Position numbers and translations under genes: made by a program. The notes under the pieces were generated by a model that was not told the origin of the DNA, made no database searches, and saw only the letters and a list, made by a program, of their open reading frames with translations. From positions 2,728,001 to 2,792,000 of the forward strand of contig NZ_CP118270.1 in assembly GCF_028771845.1 (NCBI RefSeq): a DNA stretch of 64,000 nt. Reading direction: 5' to 3'. Shown here piece after piece: positions 18,132 to 26,882 of this stretch. Positions within the stretch are counted from its first letter, which is position 1; each line of letters begins with the position of its first letter. This DNA comes from Paenibacillus marchantiae. Lineage in GTDB: Bacteria > Bacillota > Bacilli > Paenibacillales > Paenibacillaceae.

Positions 18132-19196
18132 ATGCAGACGAGGAAGAAGAAATTCAACCCTTTATATGTTGTCCTCATACTTCTGCTCGTCTGCATGACC
18201 GTTGGATGTAGCAAGCAGGAAGATGTGAGCAGACAGAACGGAACCTCGACGGACGACCAATCCAATACGCTGGTAATCGGTGCTTACAGTGTAGCCAAAG
18301 ACGCCGTCGGAGAATTGCTGCCCAAATTTCAGGAAGAATGGAAGGCAAAGACCGGACAAACGGTTCACTTTCAGGAATCCTATGAAGCTTCTGGCACACA
18401 AGCCAGAGCCATTGTTGGTGGATTCGAAGCTGATGTTGCGCTTCTGGCGATGGAAAGTGATATCGACAAGCTGGTCAAAGCCGATCTGGTCAGCTCCAAT
18501 TGGAAGCAGGCTCCGAATAAAGGCATGATCACCCGTTCGATTGTAGTTCTGGGTACAAGAGCAGGCAACCCGCTGGGTATTCGCGATTTTGAAGATTTGA
18601 CCAAGCCGGGTGTTAAAGTGCTTTATCCTAATCCCAAGACGTCAGGCGGAGCACAGTGGGACATTAATGCCATCTATGGTGCAGGGTTGAAGTTATCTGA
18701 GAAGGAGCAAGGCAAGAAAGATCCTGCCGTGGCCAAAGCCTTTTTGGAAAAAGTACATGAGAATGTCGAATCACTGGATAAGAGTGGTCGATCCTCCATG
18801 GCGGCTTTCGAATATGGCGTGGGTGACGTGATCGTTACGTATGAAAATGAATTGCTTGCCCGGATTGCCAAGGGTGTAAATTATGACATCGTGGTTCCCA
18901 AAAATACGATCCTGATTGAAAATCCGGCAGTTGTCGTGGACAAATATGCAGATAAGCATGGCAATCGTGAATTGGCGGAGGCTTTTGTAGCCTATCTACG
19001 AACACCGGAAGCACAGCGCATTTTTGCCAAGCATGGTTTCCGTTCGGTAGACCCTGAAGTGTTTGCAGAGACGAAGTCCTCGTTCCCAACGCCTGAAGGT
19101 CTGTTCGATATTAACTACCTCGGCGGATGGGACAAGGTACGCAGTACACTGTATTCTAAACGAGGTGTATGGTACCAGGTGTTAGCCGGGTTGTAA
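18132..19196 (+). CDS. sbp: sulfate-binding lipoprotein (Sbp/CysP type)
   Basis: The 354-residue protein has a lipoprotein signal, with a basic N terminus, a hydrophobic core and lipobox VGC about residue 25. The mature part has the sulfate-binding features 'VALLAMESDIDKLVKADLV' and 'NPKTSGGAQWDINAIYGAG'. It is placed last in the operon, after cysA with a 55-base gap, whereas many sulfate operons put it first. A terminator follows. Confidence 0.92.
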   Translation: MQTRKKKFNPLYVVLILLLVCMTVGCSKQEDVSRQNGTSTDDQSNTLVIGAYSVAKDAVGELLPKFQEEWKAKTGQTVHFQESYEASGTQARAIVGGFEADVALLAMESDIDKLVKADLVSSNWKQAPNKGMITRSIVVLGTRAGNPLGIRDFEDLTKPGVKVLYPNPKTSGGAQWDINAIYGAGLKLSEKEQGKKDPAVAKAFLEKVHENVESLDKSGRSSMAAFEYGVGDVIVTYENELLARIAKGVNYDIVVPKNTILIENPAVVVDKYADKHGNRELAEAFVAYLRTPEAQRIFAKHGFRSVDPEVFAETKSSFPTPEGLFDINYLGGWDKVRSTLYSKRGVWYQVLAGL

Positions 19197-19249
19197 GCCC
19201 GTACGAGTATCATCCTGTTATTGAATTTCAGAAGATGAATTGTCATTCA

Positions 19250-19289
19250 AACCTTCATTTCACGATACAATGTGAGCTGGAGGTTTTTT
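19250..19289 (+). terminator. terminator of the sulfate operon
   Basis: AACCTTCA pairs with TGGAGGTT around TCAC/GTGA and is followed by a T6 run. Confidence 0.7.
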
Positions 19290-19349
19290 GCATTGCTAGA
19301 CAATAATGTTATTTCATTTAAACCCGATAGGTTAAGTTGGAAAAAATCG

Positions 19350-19378
19350 TTGCAATTTGTCGAATCCTTGCCTATACT
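19350..19378 (+). promoter_or_regulatory. predicted promoter of the peptide ABC operon
   Basis: TTGCAA (19350-19355) and TATACT (19373-19378) have an ideal 17-base spacer. This gives a leader of about 35 bases before the substrate-binding protein gene. Confidence 0.65.
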
Positions 19379-19419
19379 ATCTAACAGAACGTTAAATTAC
19401 AGCGAGGGGAAATATCATA

Positions 19420-21027
19420 ATGAAATCGAAAAAAATGTGGCTGTCATTGATGCTGGTTCTGGTTGTGGCAATTATGAGTGCATGCGGAAGCAGCGGTGAC
19501 GGAAGAAGTTCTTCGTCTAATACCGCAGAAAATACAGCAACAACGGATGATGGGCAACCGAAAGACGGAGGAAGCATCATTATTGCCGTTCAGGACGATC
19601 CTAAAGTGATGAATCCGATCTACGCGGGTGACCGTGTAACGTTGACGATTGATCAATCCTTATATGCTCCACTGTTCAATGTGAATGATGGCAAAAAAAC
19701 GTATGTGCTCGCAGAAAGCGACAGCTTCTCTGATGATCACCTGACGTATACATTGAAGCTGAAAGACGGTCTGAAATGGCATGACGGACAGCCTCTGACA
19801 GCCGATGATATTGTGTTCACAATGGATAGCATCCTTGATGAGAAACAGCACAGTTCTTCCCGTAGTCAGTATGTTTTTGATGGCAAACCGGTGAAAGTAA
19901 CCAAGGTCGATGACCTGACGGTGGAATTCAAATTGCCGGAAGTATCTGCTGCTTTCGAAGGAGCATTGGTTTCTTTCTCTCCAGTCCCTAAACACATTTT
20001 CGAAGGCGAAGCCGATATTGAGAAAAGCGACAAAAACAACAACCCGATCGGTTCCGGTCCGTTCAAGTTCAAGGAATACCGTCCGGGCGAATACGTAACA
20101 CTGGAACGTTTTGATGACTACTTTGCAGGCAAAGCTCATCTGGATAGCGTGACGTATCGTGTAGCGAAAGATCCAAATGCAGCGAACCTGGCTTTGCAAA
20201 ACGGCGAGATTCAAATGCGTATGGTCGACACACAGGATTACAACAAATTGAACGACACAGGCAAATTCAACATGCTGACTTACCCAGAAGGCCGCTTGCA
20301 ATACATGGTGTTCAACCTGAACGTGCCTTCGATGCAAAAGAAAGAAGTTCGTCAAGCCATCGCTTATGCTTTGGATAAAAATGAACTGATCACCGCTTCG
20401 TATTCCTCAGCTGATTTTGCTGAACCGGCTCCGTCCATTCTCACACCGGACACGCTGTACCAAACGGATGATGTGGAGAAATACGACTACAACGTAGAAA
20501 AAGCAAAACAATTGCTGGCTGATGCAGGCGTTAGCAACTTGAAATTGCGTCTTGCTTACACAAATACGAACAAACCACAAACAAGCCAAGCGCTGTACAT
20601 TCAGCAAAAGCTGAAAGACGTGGGCATTGAAGTGGAATTGTTGCCGATGGATGGAACAGCTTATGGTAACCGTACATTGGACATGAACAATACAGACTTT
20701 GAATTGTCCTTTGGTGGATACATCATGGGTTATGAGCCAGATGCTTATAAATCTCTCTTCTTGAGTGATGCGGCATACAACTACTCCCATTACAAAAATG
20801 CCGATTTCGACAAGCTGTGGAATGAAGCAGCCGTTCAAATTGACGAAACTAAACGTGGTGATTTGTACAAACAAATCCAACAAACTGTAGCAAACGAAAT
20901 GACTGTATACCCAATTGCCTACACGAAAGCTGTAGTGGCTGTGGATAACACATACGGCGGCGTTGAAGATGCAAATCCAAAACCAGTCGTTATGCTTGAA
21001 GATCTGTCCAAAATTTATAAAAAATAA
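19420..21027 (+). CDS. peptide ABC transporter substrate-binding lipoprotein
   Basis: The 535-residue family-5 solute-binding protein (OppA/DppE type) has a lipobox 'MSACG' near residue 24. The mature protein shows 'DGLKWHDGQPLTADDIVFTM' and 'VRQAIAYALDKNELI', family hallmarks. It captures oligopeptides or dipeptides outside the cell for the downstream permease. GAGGGG lies about 11 bases before the ATG. It is separated from the permease gene by repeat copy D and a GC hairpin, an arrangement that can uncouple its expression level from that of the membrane components. Confidence 0.93.
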   Translation: MKSKKMWLSLMLVLVVAIMSACGSSGDGRSSSSNTAENTATTDDGQPKDGGSIIIAVQDDPKVMNPIYAGDRVTLTIDQSLYAPLFNVNDGKKTYVLAESDSFSDDHLTYTLKLKDGLKWHDGQPLTADDIVFTMDSILDEKQHSSSRSQYVFDGKPVKVTKVDDLTVEFKLPEVSAAFEGALVSFSPVPKHIFEGEADIEKSDKNNNPIGSGPFKFKEYRPGEYVTLERFDDYFAGKAHLDSVTYRVAKDPNAANLALQNGEIQMRMVDTQDYNKLNDTGKFNMLTYPEGRLQYMVFNLNVPSMQKKEVRQAIAYALDKNELITASYSSADFAEPAPSILTPDTLYQTDDVEKYDYNVEKAKQLLADAGVSNLKLRLAYTNTNKPQTSQALYIQQKLKDVGIEVELLPMDGTAYGNRTLDMNNTDFELSFGGYIMGYEPDAYKSLFLSDAAYNYSHYKNADFDKLWNEAAVQIDETKRGDLYKQIQQTVANEMTVYPIAYTKAVVAVDNTYGGVEDANPKPVVMLEDLSKIYKK

Positions 21028-21049
21028 TCATATAGAATGAACGTATTGT

Positions 21050-21215
21050 TTGAACCTTTGAGATTTACAAAGAACGTAGAGGGCAGAAAAAATCTGGAGA
21101 AACGCCTTTATCACTGGATTTCTTCCTCAAGAAAAGGAAATCAAGAAATCTGGTGATAACAGCGATTGGAAGATTGTTCTGCCATCGGAGTGGCCGATGT
21201 GAATCCTTTGTTCAA
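21050..21215 (+). repeat. palindromic repeat family, full copy D
   Basis: The ends are TTGAAC (21050-21055) and TTCAA (21211-21215). The left arm has AACGTAGAGGGCAGAAAAAA, the centre CTGGATTT/AAATCTGG, and the right arm GATAACAGCGATTGGAAG then TTGTTCTGCC. It is intergenic and inside the peptide ABC operon. Confidence 0.8.
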
Positions 21216-21250
21216 TCCACTTGCGTTCATTCTATATAACAAGCCAATAA

Positions 21251-21270
21251 CGCCGGCCGCGAGGCCGGCG
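21251..21270 (+). terminator. perfect GC hairpin between the binding-protein and permease genes
   Basis: CGCCGGCC-GCGA-GGCCGGCG is a perfect 8-bp stem with a tetraloop, ending 7 bases before the permease GGAGG. It lacks a T-run, so it is more likely an RNA-stabilising or attenuating structure than a full terminator. Confidence 0.45.
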
Positions 21271-21289
21271 TTGATTCGGAGGTGCCCAT

Positions 21290-22240
21290 GTGAACAACTA
21301 TATTGTCCGAAGGATCGCACAAGCGATCCCTCTTCTTTTTGTAATCTCCATCGTATCGTTCACCTTGATCAAGCTGGCGCCGGGCGATCCGGTGCTTTCC
21401 TTTGTTACCCCGAATATGGGGGCAGAAGATGTGGAGCGTATTCGGCAAAACCTCGGTCTTGATCAACCGATGTACGTGCAATATGTCGTATGGCTCAAAA
21501 ATGTACTGTCTGGTGACCTTGGTTATTCACTGGTGAACCATCGCCCGGTTGCCGAAATGATTGTTGAACGTTTGCCTGCTACGTTTGGTTTAATGGGGGC
21601 ATCGCTATTATTGTCTTTGCTGATCTCCATTCCGCTGAGCATGATTGCGGGTTCGCGTCAGAACAGTCTGTTTGACCGTGGACTCAGCCTGATCTCATAC
21701 ATCGGGATATCGATTCCTAGCTTCTGGTTCGGTATGATGCTGATCTATTTCTTTGCAGTAGAGCTGCACTGGTTGCCAAGTATGGGTATGCGAACGGTTG
21801 GTATGGACTCCGCTTGGGATATTATCAAACACGGCATTTTGCCATGTACCGTTTTGACCTTCATGAACGTATCCGTGTACATGCGGTACATTCGATCGAA
21901 TACAATCAGTCAACTGGAAGAGGACTATGTTCAAATCCAATATGCCTACGGGGCAACCAAAGGAACGGTACTGCTTCGTCATGTACTCAAAAATGTACTG
22001 CTGCCTGTAATCACGATTCTCGGTATGTCTTTGCCGGAGCTGATTGCGGGAGCGTTTATTACGGAGTCCGTTTTCTCGTGGCCGGGGATGGGATCTCTCG
22101 GGATTTCGGCCGTTCACGGTTTGGATTATCCAATTATTATGGGCATTACGATGATGTCCTCTGTGCTGCTGGTCGTCGGAAACCTGGTAGCTGATATCTT
22201 ATATGGCGTGGTAGATCCACGAATCAAGACAACGGGGTGA
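21290..22240 (+). CDS. peptide ABC transporter permease (DppB/OppB type)
   Basis: The 316-residue protein starts at GTG 21290, with GGAGG at 21278-21282. An ATG one base earlier in another frame stops at once. The BPD-permease fold shows 'NYIVRRIAQAIPLLFVISIV', 'KLAPGDP', the EAA-type loop 'YVQIQYAYGATKGTVLLRHV' and C-terminal 'DYPIIMGITMMSS', all typical of DppB. It forms the channel with the following permease. Confidence 0.93.
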   Translation: MNNYIVRRIAQAIPLLFVISIVSFTLIKLAPGDPVLSFVTPNMGAEDVERIRQNLGLDQPMYVQYVVWLKNVLSGDLGYSLVNHRPVAEMIVERLPATFGLMGASLLLSLLISIPLSMIAGSRQNSLFDRGLSLISYIGISIPSFWFGMMLIYFFAVELHWLPSMGMRTVGMDSAWDIIKHGILPCTVLTFMNVSVYMRYIRSNTISQLEEDYVQIQYAYGATKGTVLLRHVLKNVLLPVITILGMSLPELIAGAFITESVFSWPGMGSLGISAVHGLDYPIIMGITMMSSVLLVVGNLVADILYGVVDPRIKTTG

Positions 22241-22247
22241 GACAAAA

Positions 22248-23092
22248 ATGAATTCAATGCGCTGGCGTAATCTACGGACGCAGTTCCGACAGCAGAAACT
22301 GGGCCTTGCGGCTGTCATCATATTGGGCATCTTTGTACTCGCATCCCTGTTTGCGTTTCTGTCTCCACATGATCCAAATGAAATTGTAGTGATGGAGCGG
22401 CTTCAACAGCCGAGTGCAGATCACTGGTTTGGTACGGACGATTACGGACGGGATTATTTGGCTCGGGCGTTATACGGAGGACGAGTGTCTCTCGCCGTAG
22501 GTTTCCTTTCGATGGCAATTGCCGTTATTATGGGAACACTGGTAGGGACGGTTAGTGGTTATTTTGGCGGCTGGGTGGATAATACGTTGATGCGTATTGT
22601 TGACGTGCTCATGTCGATTCCATCCTTCTTCCTGATGCTGATCCTGAACGCATATCTGAAGCCGGGATCGGTACGATTATTGTCATTATCGGGGTGCTGA
22701 GCTGGATGAATATTGCCCGGATTGTCAGGGCTGAGGCGATGTCGGTCAAGCAGCGGGAATACGTACTGTATGCGCGTGTATCGGGTCAAAAGCCTGGCCG
22801 GATCATTATGAAGCACATTATTCCCAACATTATTCCAACCATTATTGTCGCAGCAACCATCAACATCGCGAGTGCGATTCTGATGGAATCGTCACTAAGC
22901 TTCCTCGGACTGGGTGTTAAACAACCGAACTCTTCTTGGGGCAGCATGTTGAATGATGCACAGGGCTTTATTAGTGAAGCGCCGTATATGGCAATTTTCC
23001 CGGGATTGTTTATTTTGCTGACGGTGCTGTCGTTTAACTTCCTGGGGGATGTGTTCCGCGTAGCCTTCGAGCCCAAAGCGAACAAGCGATAG
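22248..23092 (+). pseudogene. peptide ABC permease (DppC/OppC type), interrupted by a -1 frameshift
   Basis: Two frames together give one DppC-type permease. The first (22248-22700) carries the N-terminal domain, 'HDPNEIVVMERLQQPSADHW' and 'FGTDDYGRD', up to 'AYLKPG', then runs into nonsense and stops. The second (in phase from 22667) continues 'IGTIIVIIGVLSWMNIARIV' and the EAA loop 'YVLYARVSGQKPGRIIMKHI' to 23092. One base, most simply a G, is missing in CCGGGATC at 22662-22669. Either the gene is truly inactivated or the base was lost in sequencing. The rest of the operon is intact, which favours an error or a very recent mutation. Confidence 0.85.
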
Positions 23093-23112
23093 ATGATTTT
23101 CGACTAAATATA

Positions 23113-23333
23113 GGTTCGACTAAACATTTTACACGAGAACGGAGAAGACAGAAATAACCTGAAGAAGCGAAGAGTTCGCCTAAAAGCTTTCTGAAAGAAA
23201 GCTACATCGGAAGCATACGCTATCACCGGATTTTCCCTTACGAAAAGGGAATCAAAAAAATCTGGGGATAACAGCGATCGGAAGGTTGTTCTGTCTTTGG
23301 AGTGGCTAGTGTAAATATTCTTTGGTTGAACTT
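23113..23333 (+). repeat. palindromic repeat family, enlarged copy A
   Basis: The left end is GGTTCGACTAAAC and the right end TTTGGTTGAAC. The left arm has GACAGAAATAACCTGAAG and the right arm ATAACAGCGATCGGAAGG then TTGTTCTGTC. Relative to other copies it carries about 40 extra bases near 23180-23220, including a small hairpin AGCTTTC/GAAAGCT. The TTCGACTAAA at its left end is also present at 23098-23107. It lies between the permease and ATPase genes of the peptide operon. Confidence 0.8.
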
Positions 23334-23352
23334 ACACAGCGGGGTGAATACA

Positions 23353-24378
23353 ATGACAGATTTATTATCGGTCAAACAACTGAAAACGTCCTTTGCAACT
23401 CGGGAAGGTGAGGTACAGTCCGTCCGGGGTGTGAGTTTTACGTTAAAAGAAGGCGAAGTGGTTGGGCTGGTCGGCGAGTCCGGAAGTGGCAAAAGTGTTA
23501 CCGCCCGTTCGCTGATTCGACTGATCCAGTCGCCGGGCCGGATTACGGATGGTCGGATTCTGTTCCGTGGAGAGGATCTGCTGACCAAGTCGGACAAGGA
23601 GCTGCGCAAAATCCGGGGCAACCGCATCTCGATGATTTTCCAGGACCCGATGACATCACTTAATCCAGTGGTTCGTGTAGGCAAACAGATGACAGAGGTC
23701 ATTCGTCGTCACCGGAAAATGGACAAGTCGGCTGCACGCAAGGAAGCGATTGAATTGCTGCGGCAAGTGGGCATTCCTTCTCCGGAAGAACGGATTGACC
23801 AATATCCACACGAGTTCAGCGGAGGCATGAGACAGCGGGTAATGATCGCCATGGCTCTGTCCTGTAAGCCGGAGTTATTGATCGCGGATGAACCGACGAC
23901 AGCGCTGGATGTGACCATTCAGGCACAGATTTTACAGCTGATGCAGGAACTGAAAGATTCCACGCAGACATCCATTCTGATGATTACGCATGACCTTGGT
24001 GTCGTTGCTCAGGTCTGTACCCGAGTGATTGTGATGTACGGTGGACTCATTATGGAAGAGGGGCCAGTGGAGCGTATTTTCGCTCATCCCCAGCATCCAT
24101 ATACTCAGGGATTGCTGCGCTCCATTCCGAAGCATGGCGAGGAAGGTGGACGCCAGCGGCTGGCAACCATTGAAGGTACACCGCCCAATCTGCTTCATCC
24201 GCCAACCGGATGTCCGTTTATGGAACGTTGCCCACACGCCATGGAAGTATGCAAACAGATGCCTGCGTATACCGAGACTGCACCCGGTCATCGAGCGCTA
24301 TGCTGGTTGCTGGACGATCAAGGTCGGGAACAAAATCAAGTACAAACAGGAGCATCGTCAGAGGAGGTGGAGAAATGA
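23353..24378 (+). CDS. peptide ABC transporter ATP-binding protein (DppD/OppD type)
   Basis: The 341-residue protein starts at the ATG at 23353 ([10 protein letters not shown]), behind GGGGTG. A longer frame begins within repeat copy A and is rejected. Walker A is '[10 protein letters not shown]', signature '[15 protein letters not shown]', Walker B '[12 protein letters not shown]'. The C-terminal oligopeptide-transporter region has the Cys pattern '[14 protein letters not shown]', which in this family binds an iron-sulfur cluster. It overlaps the next ATPase by 4 bases. Confidence 0.93.
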   Translation: MTDLLSVKQLKTSFATREGEVQSVRGVSFTLKEGEVVGLVGESGSGKSVTARSLIRLIQSPGRITDGRILFRGEDLLTKSDKELRKIRGNRISMIFQDPMTSLNPVVRVGKQMTEVIRRHRKMDKSAARKEAIELLRQVGIPSPEERIDQYPHEFSGGMRQRVMIAMALSCKPELLIADEPTTALDVTIQAQILQLMQELKDSTQTSILMITHDLGVVAQVCTRVIVMYGGLIMEEGPVERIFAHPQHPYTQGLLRSIPKHGEEGGRQRLATIEGTPPNLLHPPTGCPFMERCPHAMEVCKQMPAYTETAPGHRALCWLLDDQGREQNQVQTGASSEEVEK

Positions 24379-25310
24379 GTACAGGAATCGATCAGCGTGA
24401 AGTACTGCTGGACGTGCGTGGATTGAAAAAACATTTTCCGGTACGTGGTGCTGGCAAAGGCAAAGACGTCGTGAAAGCCGTGGATAACGTCAGTTTTCAT
24501 ATTCACAAGGGAGAAACATTTGGACTGGTTGGTGAATCCGGCTGTGGCAAATCAACGACTGGACGCAGCATCGTGAGACTCTATGATGTGACGGACGGAA
24601 GCATTATGTTTGGCGGACAGGATGTTGCGAAAATGAATGAACGCCAGTTGAAGCCTTTTCGCAAACGGATGCAGACGATTTTTCAGGACCCCTATTCTTC
24701 ACTAAATCCGGGCATGAATGTCCTGCAGATTATTAGTGAACCCATGGAAATTCATAATTATGCTTCCAAAGCAGAGATGAAGGGGCGTGCGCTTGACCTA
24801 ATGAACCGTGTGGGTCTTAAACCAGAGCACGCGGAGCGTTATCCACATGAATTCAGTGGGGGGCAGCGTCAGCGGATCAGCATTGCCCGTGCATTGTCGG
24901 TGAACCCGGAGTTCATTTTGTGTGATGAGCCGTTGTCTGCTCTGGATGTGTCCGTACAGGCACAGGTGGTCAATATGCTTGAAGATTTGCAGGCAGAGCT
25001 GGGACTGACCTATTTGTTCATTGCCCATGATTTGTCGATGGTACGCCACATCTCCAATCGAATCGGTGTGATGTATCGCGGTAAGCTGGTGGAAGTGGCA
25101 CCAACAGAAGAACTGTACCGTAATCCGGTACATCCGTATACCCAGGCATTGCTGGCAGCAATTCCTGTACCTGATCCAACGGTACGGAACGTTATGCCAC
25201 CGATCTACAGTGGGGATACCGACCCATCCGCTCGGGGACGGGATGAAGAACCGGAGTGGATGGAAGTTTCACCAGGACACTTTGTATCCGGCTATCGAGA
25301 CAGGATATAA
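24375..25310 (+). CDS. peptide ABC transporter ATP-binding protein (DppF/OppF type)
   Basis: The 311-residue protein starts at the ATG at 24375, after GAGGAGGTGG; the open frame upstream of this is not coding. Walker A is 'GESGCGKSTT', signature 'FSGGQRQRISIARAL', Walker B 'FILCDEPLSALD', with the OppF C-terminal region 'HPYTQALLAAIPVPDP'. Unlike DppD, it lacks the four-Cys motif. It is the second ATPase of the heterodimer and the last recognised component of the importer. Confidence 0.93.
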   Translation: MSTGIDQREVLLDVRGLKKHFPVRGAGKGKDVVKAVDNVSFHIHKGETFGLVGESGCGKSTTGRSIVRLYDVTDGSIMFGGQDVAKMNERQLKPFRKRMQTIFQDPYSSLNPGMNVLQIISEPMEIHNYASKAEMKGRALDLMNRVGLKPEHAERYPHEFSGGQRQRISIARALSVNPEFILCDEPLSALDVSVQAQVVNMLEDLQAELGLTYLFIAHDLSMVRHISNRIGVMYRGKLVEVAPTEELYRNPVHPYTQALLAAIPVPDPTVRNVMPPIYSGDTDPSARGRDEEPEWMEVSPGHFVSGYRDRI

Positions 25311-25365
25311 TGGATTAGGAATATCATGGAATAACGATATATAGTGACAGGAAGGTGTGAGGTGG

Positions 25366-25812
25366 ATGAGCGCTGAGTTTAAGTTGTCCCAAAATACAGC
25401 CATTCGGCTGGAACAGGCTCGTAGCAAAGGCATGTCGGATGCAGCTTTGTTGGAAGCGATACAGGCCAAAGATGTGGCTGCTTTTGATGCCGTGTCTGAG
25501 GAGCACTACAGATATGATGATCTTTTCTCCTATGCGGATGAGCATGGCGAGAATCTGGAAGGCGCGGTTAAAGACGGCTACCGGATTACCTTTAACACTC
25601 GTGGTGGTCTGGGGATCTACTTGGAGAAGTCCTTCGGATTACAGCCGGAGAGAGACTTCACAGTGGGTGAAGGCATCGTGACCGGGTTGAAATTAAAACC
25701 AGAGCAGGCAGATGTGCTGGCAAAACGCCTCGCATCAAACTGGGTGATTACCGAATCCAAAGATGTACCTGAGGGCCAAGAGCTGACGTTGAAGCTGCGG
25801 GCTTTGGTTTAG
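25366..25812 (+). CDS. conserved-looking hypothetical protein downstream of the peptide importer
   Basis: The 148-residue acidic soluble protein has no signal peptide or membrane segment, and I do not recognise a family. The ATG at 25366 is preferred, with AGGAAGG about 11 bases upstream; a GTG at 25357 is too close to that site. It has a helical N-half ('ALLEAIQAKDVAAFDAVSEE') and a basic-hydrophobic 'GYRITFNTRGGLGIYLEKSF' centre. It follows the ATPase gene by 55 bases with no terminator between them, so it may ride on the peptide operon transcript. Confidence 0.65.
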   Translation: MSAEFKLSQNTAIRLEQARSKGMSDAALLEAIQAKDVAAFDAVSEEHYRYDDLFSYADEHGENLEGAVKDGYRITFNTRGGLGIYLEKSFGLQPERDFTVGEGIVTGLKLKPEQADVLAKRLASNWVITESKDVPEGQELTLKLRALV

Positions 25813-25822
25813 TGAAACAACA

Positions 25823-25870
25823 GACTGTCCCGTTTGCAGTGAATAACTGCGGCGGGATGGTCTTTTTTTT
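25823..25870 (+). terminator. terminator after the hypothetical gene
   Basis: GACTGTCCCG...TTGCAGT pairs with AACTGC...CGGGATGGTC, followed by a T8 run. It probably ends the whole peptide-import transcript. Confidence 0.85.
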
Positions 25871-25969
25871 GCAAAAATAGAGGTGGGAGATTACAATTTA
25901 CATATCATTAATCGGATGGAACATGAATTTGGGATGCATTGCTTCCGGGATAGAGAGGGGACTTTCATA

Positions 25970-26749
25970 ATGAATCAGCTAACATTTCTGGGAACCGGGG
26001 ATGCGATGGGTGCTCCGCGGGTGTATTGTGATTGTGACGTTTGCACAGAAGCCCGACTTACGGGGATCAATCGCCGCAAACGTGCTGCTGTTTTGATTCA
26101 TAGTGATGGCGAGCACGAACCTTTCATGATTGACTGCGGACCGGACTGGAGATCACAGATGGAAGACCAGGGGATGCGGATGGTGCAGACGCTGCTGATC
26201 ACTCATGCGCATTTTGATCATATTGGAGGCTTGCCCGAATGGGCAGATGCGTGTCGATGGTTGGGTGTAAAAGGGCAGTTGTATGCACCACGGGAGGTGA
26301 TCGCGACCATCCAAAGTCAATTTCCATGGCTCGGTCGTCATATGAATTTCCTGGAAACGGATGCGGATATCGAACTCGGTGGGTGGAAGGTGCACTCCTG
26401 GAAAGTTTGCCACGGTCATAATGGCTATTCGTATGCGTATCGATTGGAACGTGAAGGATACACCTGGGCGTATTGCTCGGATGCCATTGATCTGAAAGCT
26501 GCGGAGAAGCAGCCGCTATACGGGCTCGATCTGCTGGTACTTGGAACGAGCTTTGTTCATGAACTTGCGGAATTCTCCACACGCTCGGTGTACGATATGG
26601 TTGAGGCGCAGGAGCTGTTGCAGGATTTGAAGCCGGGTCAGACCTATTTTACACATATGTCTCACGACGTCGATGTACGCCAGAATTATGATCTGGATCA
26701 GGGGATTACGCTGGCACTTACCGGTCTGAAGGTGAAGCTGGGAGAATAG
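25970..26749 (+). CDS. MBL-fold metallohydrolase (PhnP-like)
   Basis: The 259-residue protein starts at the ATG at 25970, with GAGAGGGGA 8 bases upstream. The metallo-beta-lactamase motif 'THAHFDHIGG' (about 78-87) and the later 'YCSDAIDL' and 'THMSHDVD' give a complete two-metal site. The N-terminal 'GTGDAMGAPRVYCDCDVC' with its Cys cluster is typical of PhnP-like phosphodiesterases. Without phn genes nearby the substrate is open; cyclic phosphate esters are a reasonable guess. Confidence 0.85.
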   Translation: MNQLTFLGTGDAMGAPRVYCDCDVCTEARLTGINRRKRAAVLIHSDGEHEPFMIDCGPDWRSQMEDQGMRMVQTLLITHAHFDHIGGLPEWADACRWLGVKGQLYAPREVIATIQSQFPWLGRHMNFLETDADIELGGWKVHSWKVCHGHNGYSYAYRLEREGYTWAYCSDAIDLKAAEKQPLYGLDLLVLGTSFVHELAEFSTRSVYDMVEAQELLQDLKPGQTYFTHMSHDVDVRQNYDLDQGITLALTGLKVKLGE

Positions 26750-26882
26750 GACAACAATGCTAAAAATAAATTCAGAAGAGCGTATCCTTTACCGGAGGTT
26801 CTTCGTTTACATAGTGTAAGGCAATTACAGCAATTGAATTGAAGCAAGATCAATCAGGAACCAACAAAGGGGGGCCCCAAAC

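Noticed and set aside
23302..23352. Earlier start of the DppD-type ATPase
   Set aside because: It begins within repeat copy A and has no ribosome site, whereas ATG 23353 follows GGGGTG and gives the family N terminus.
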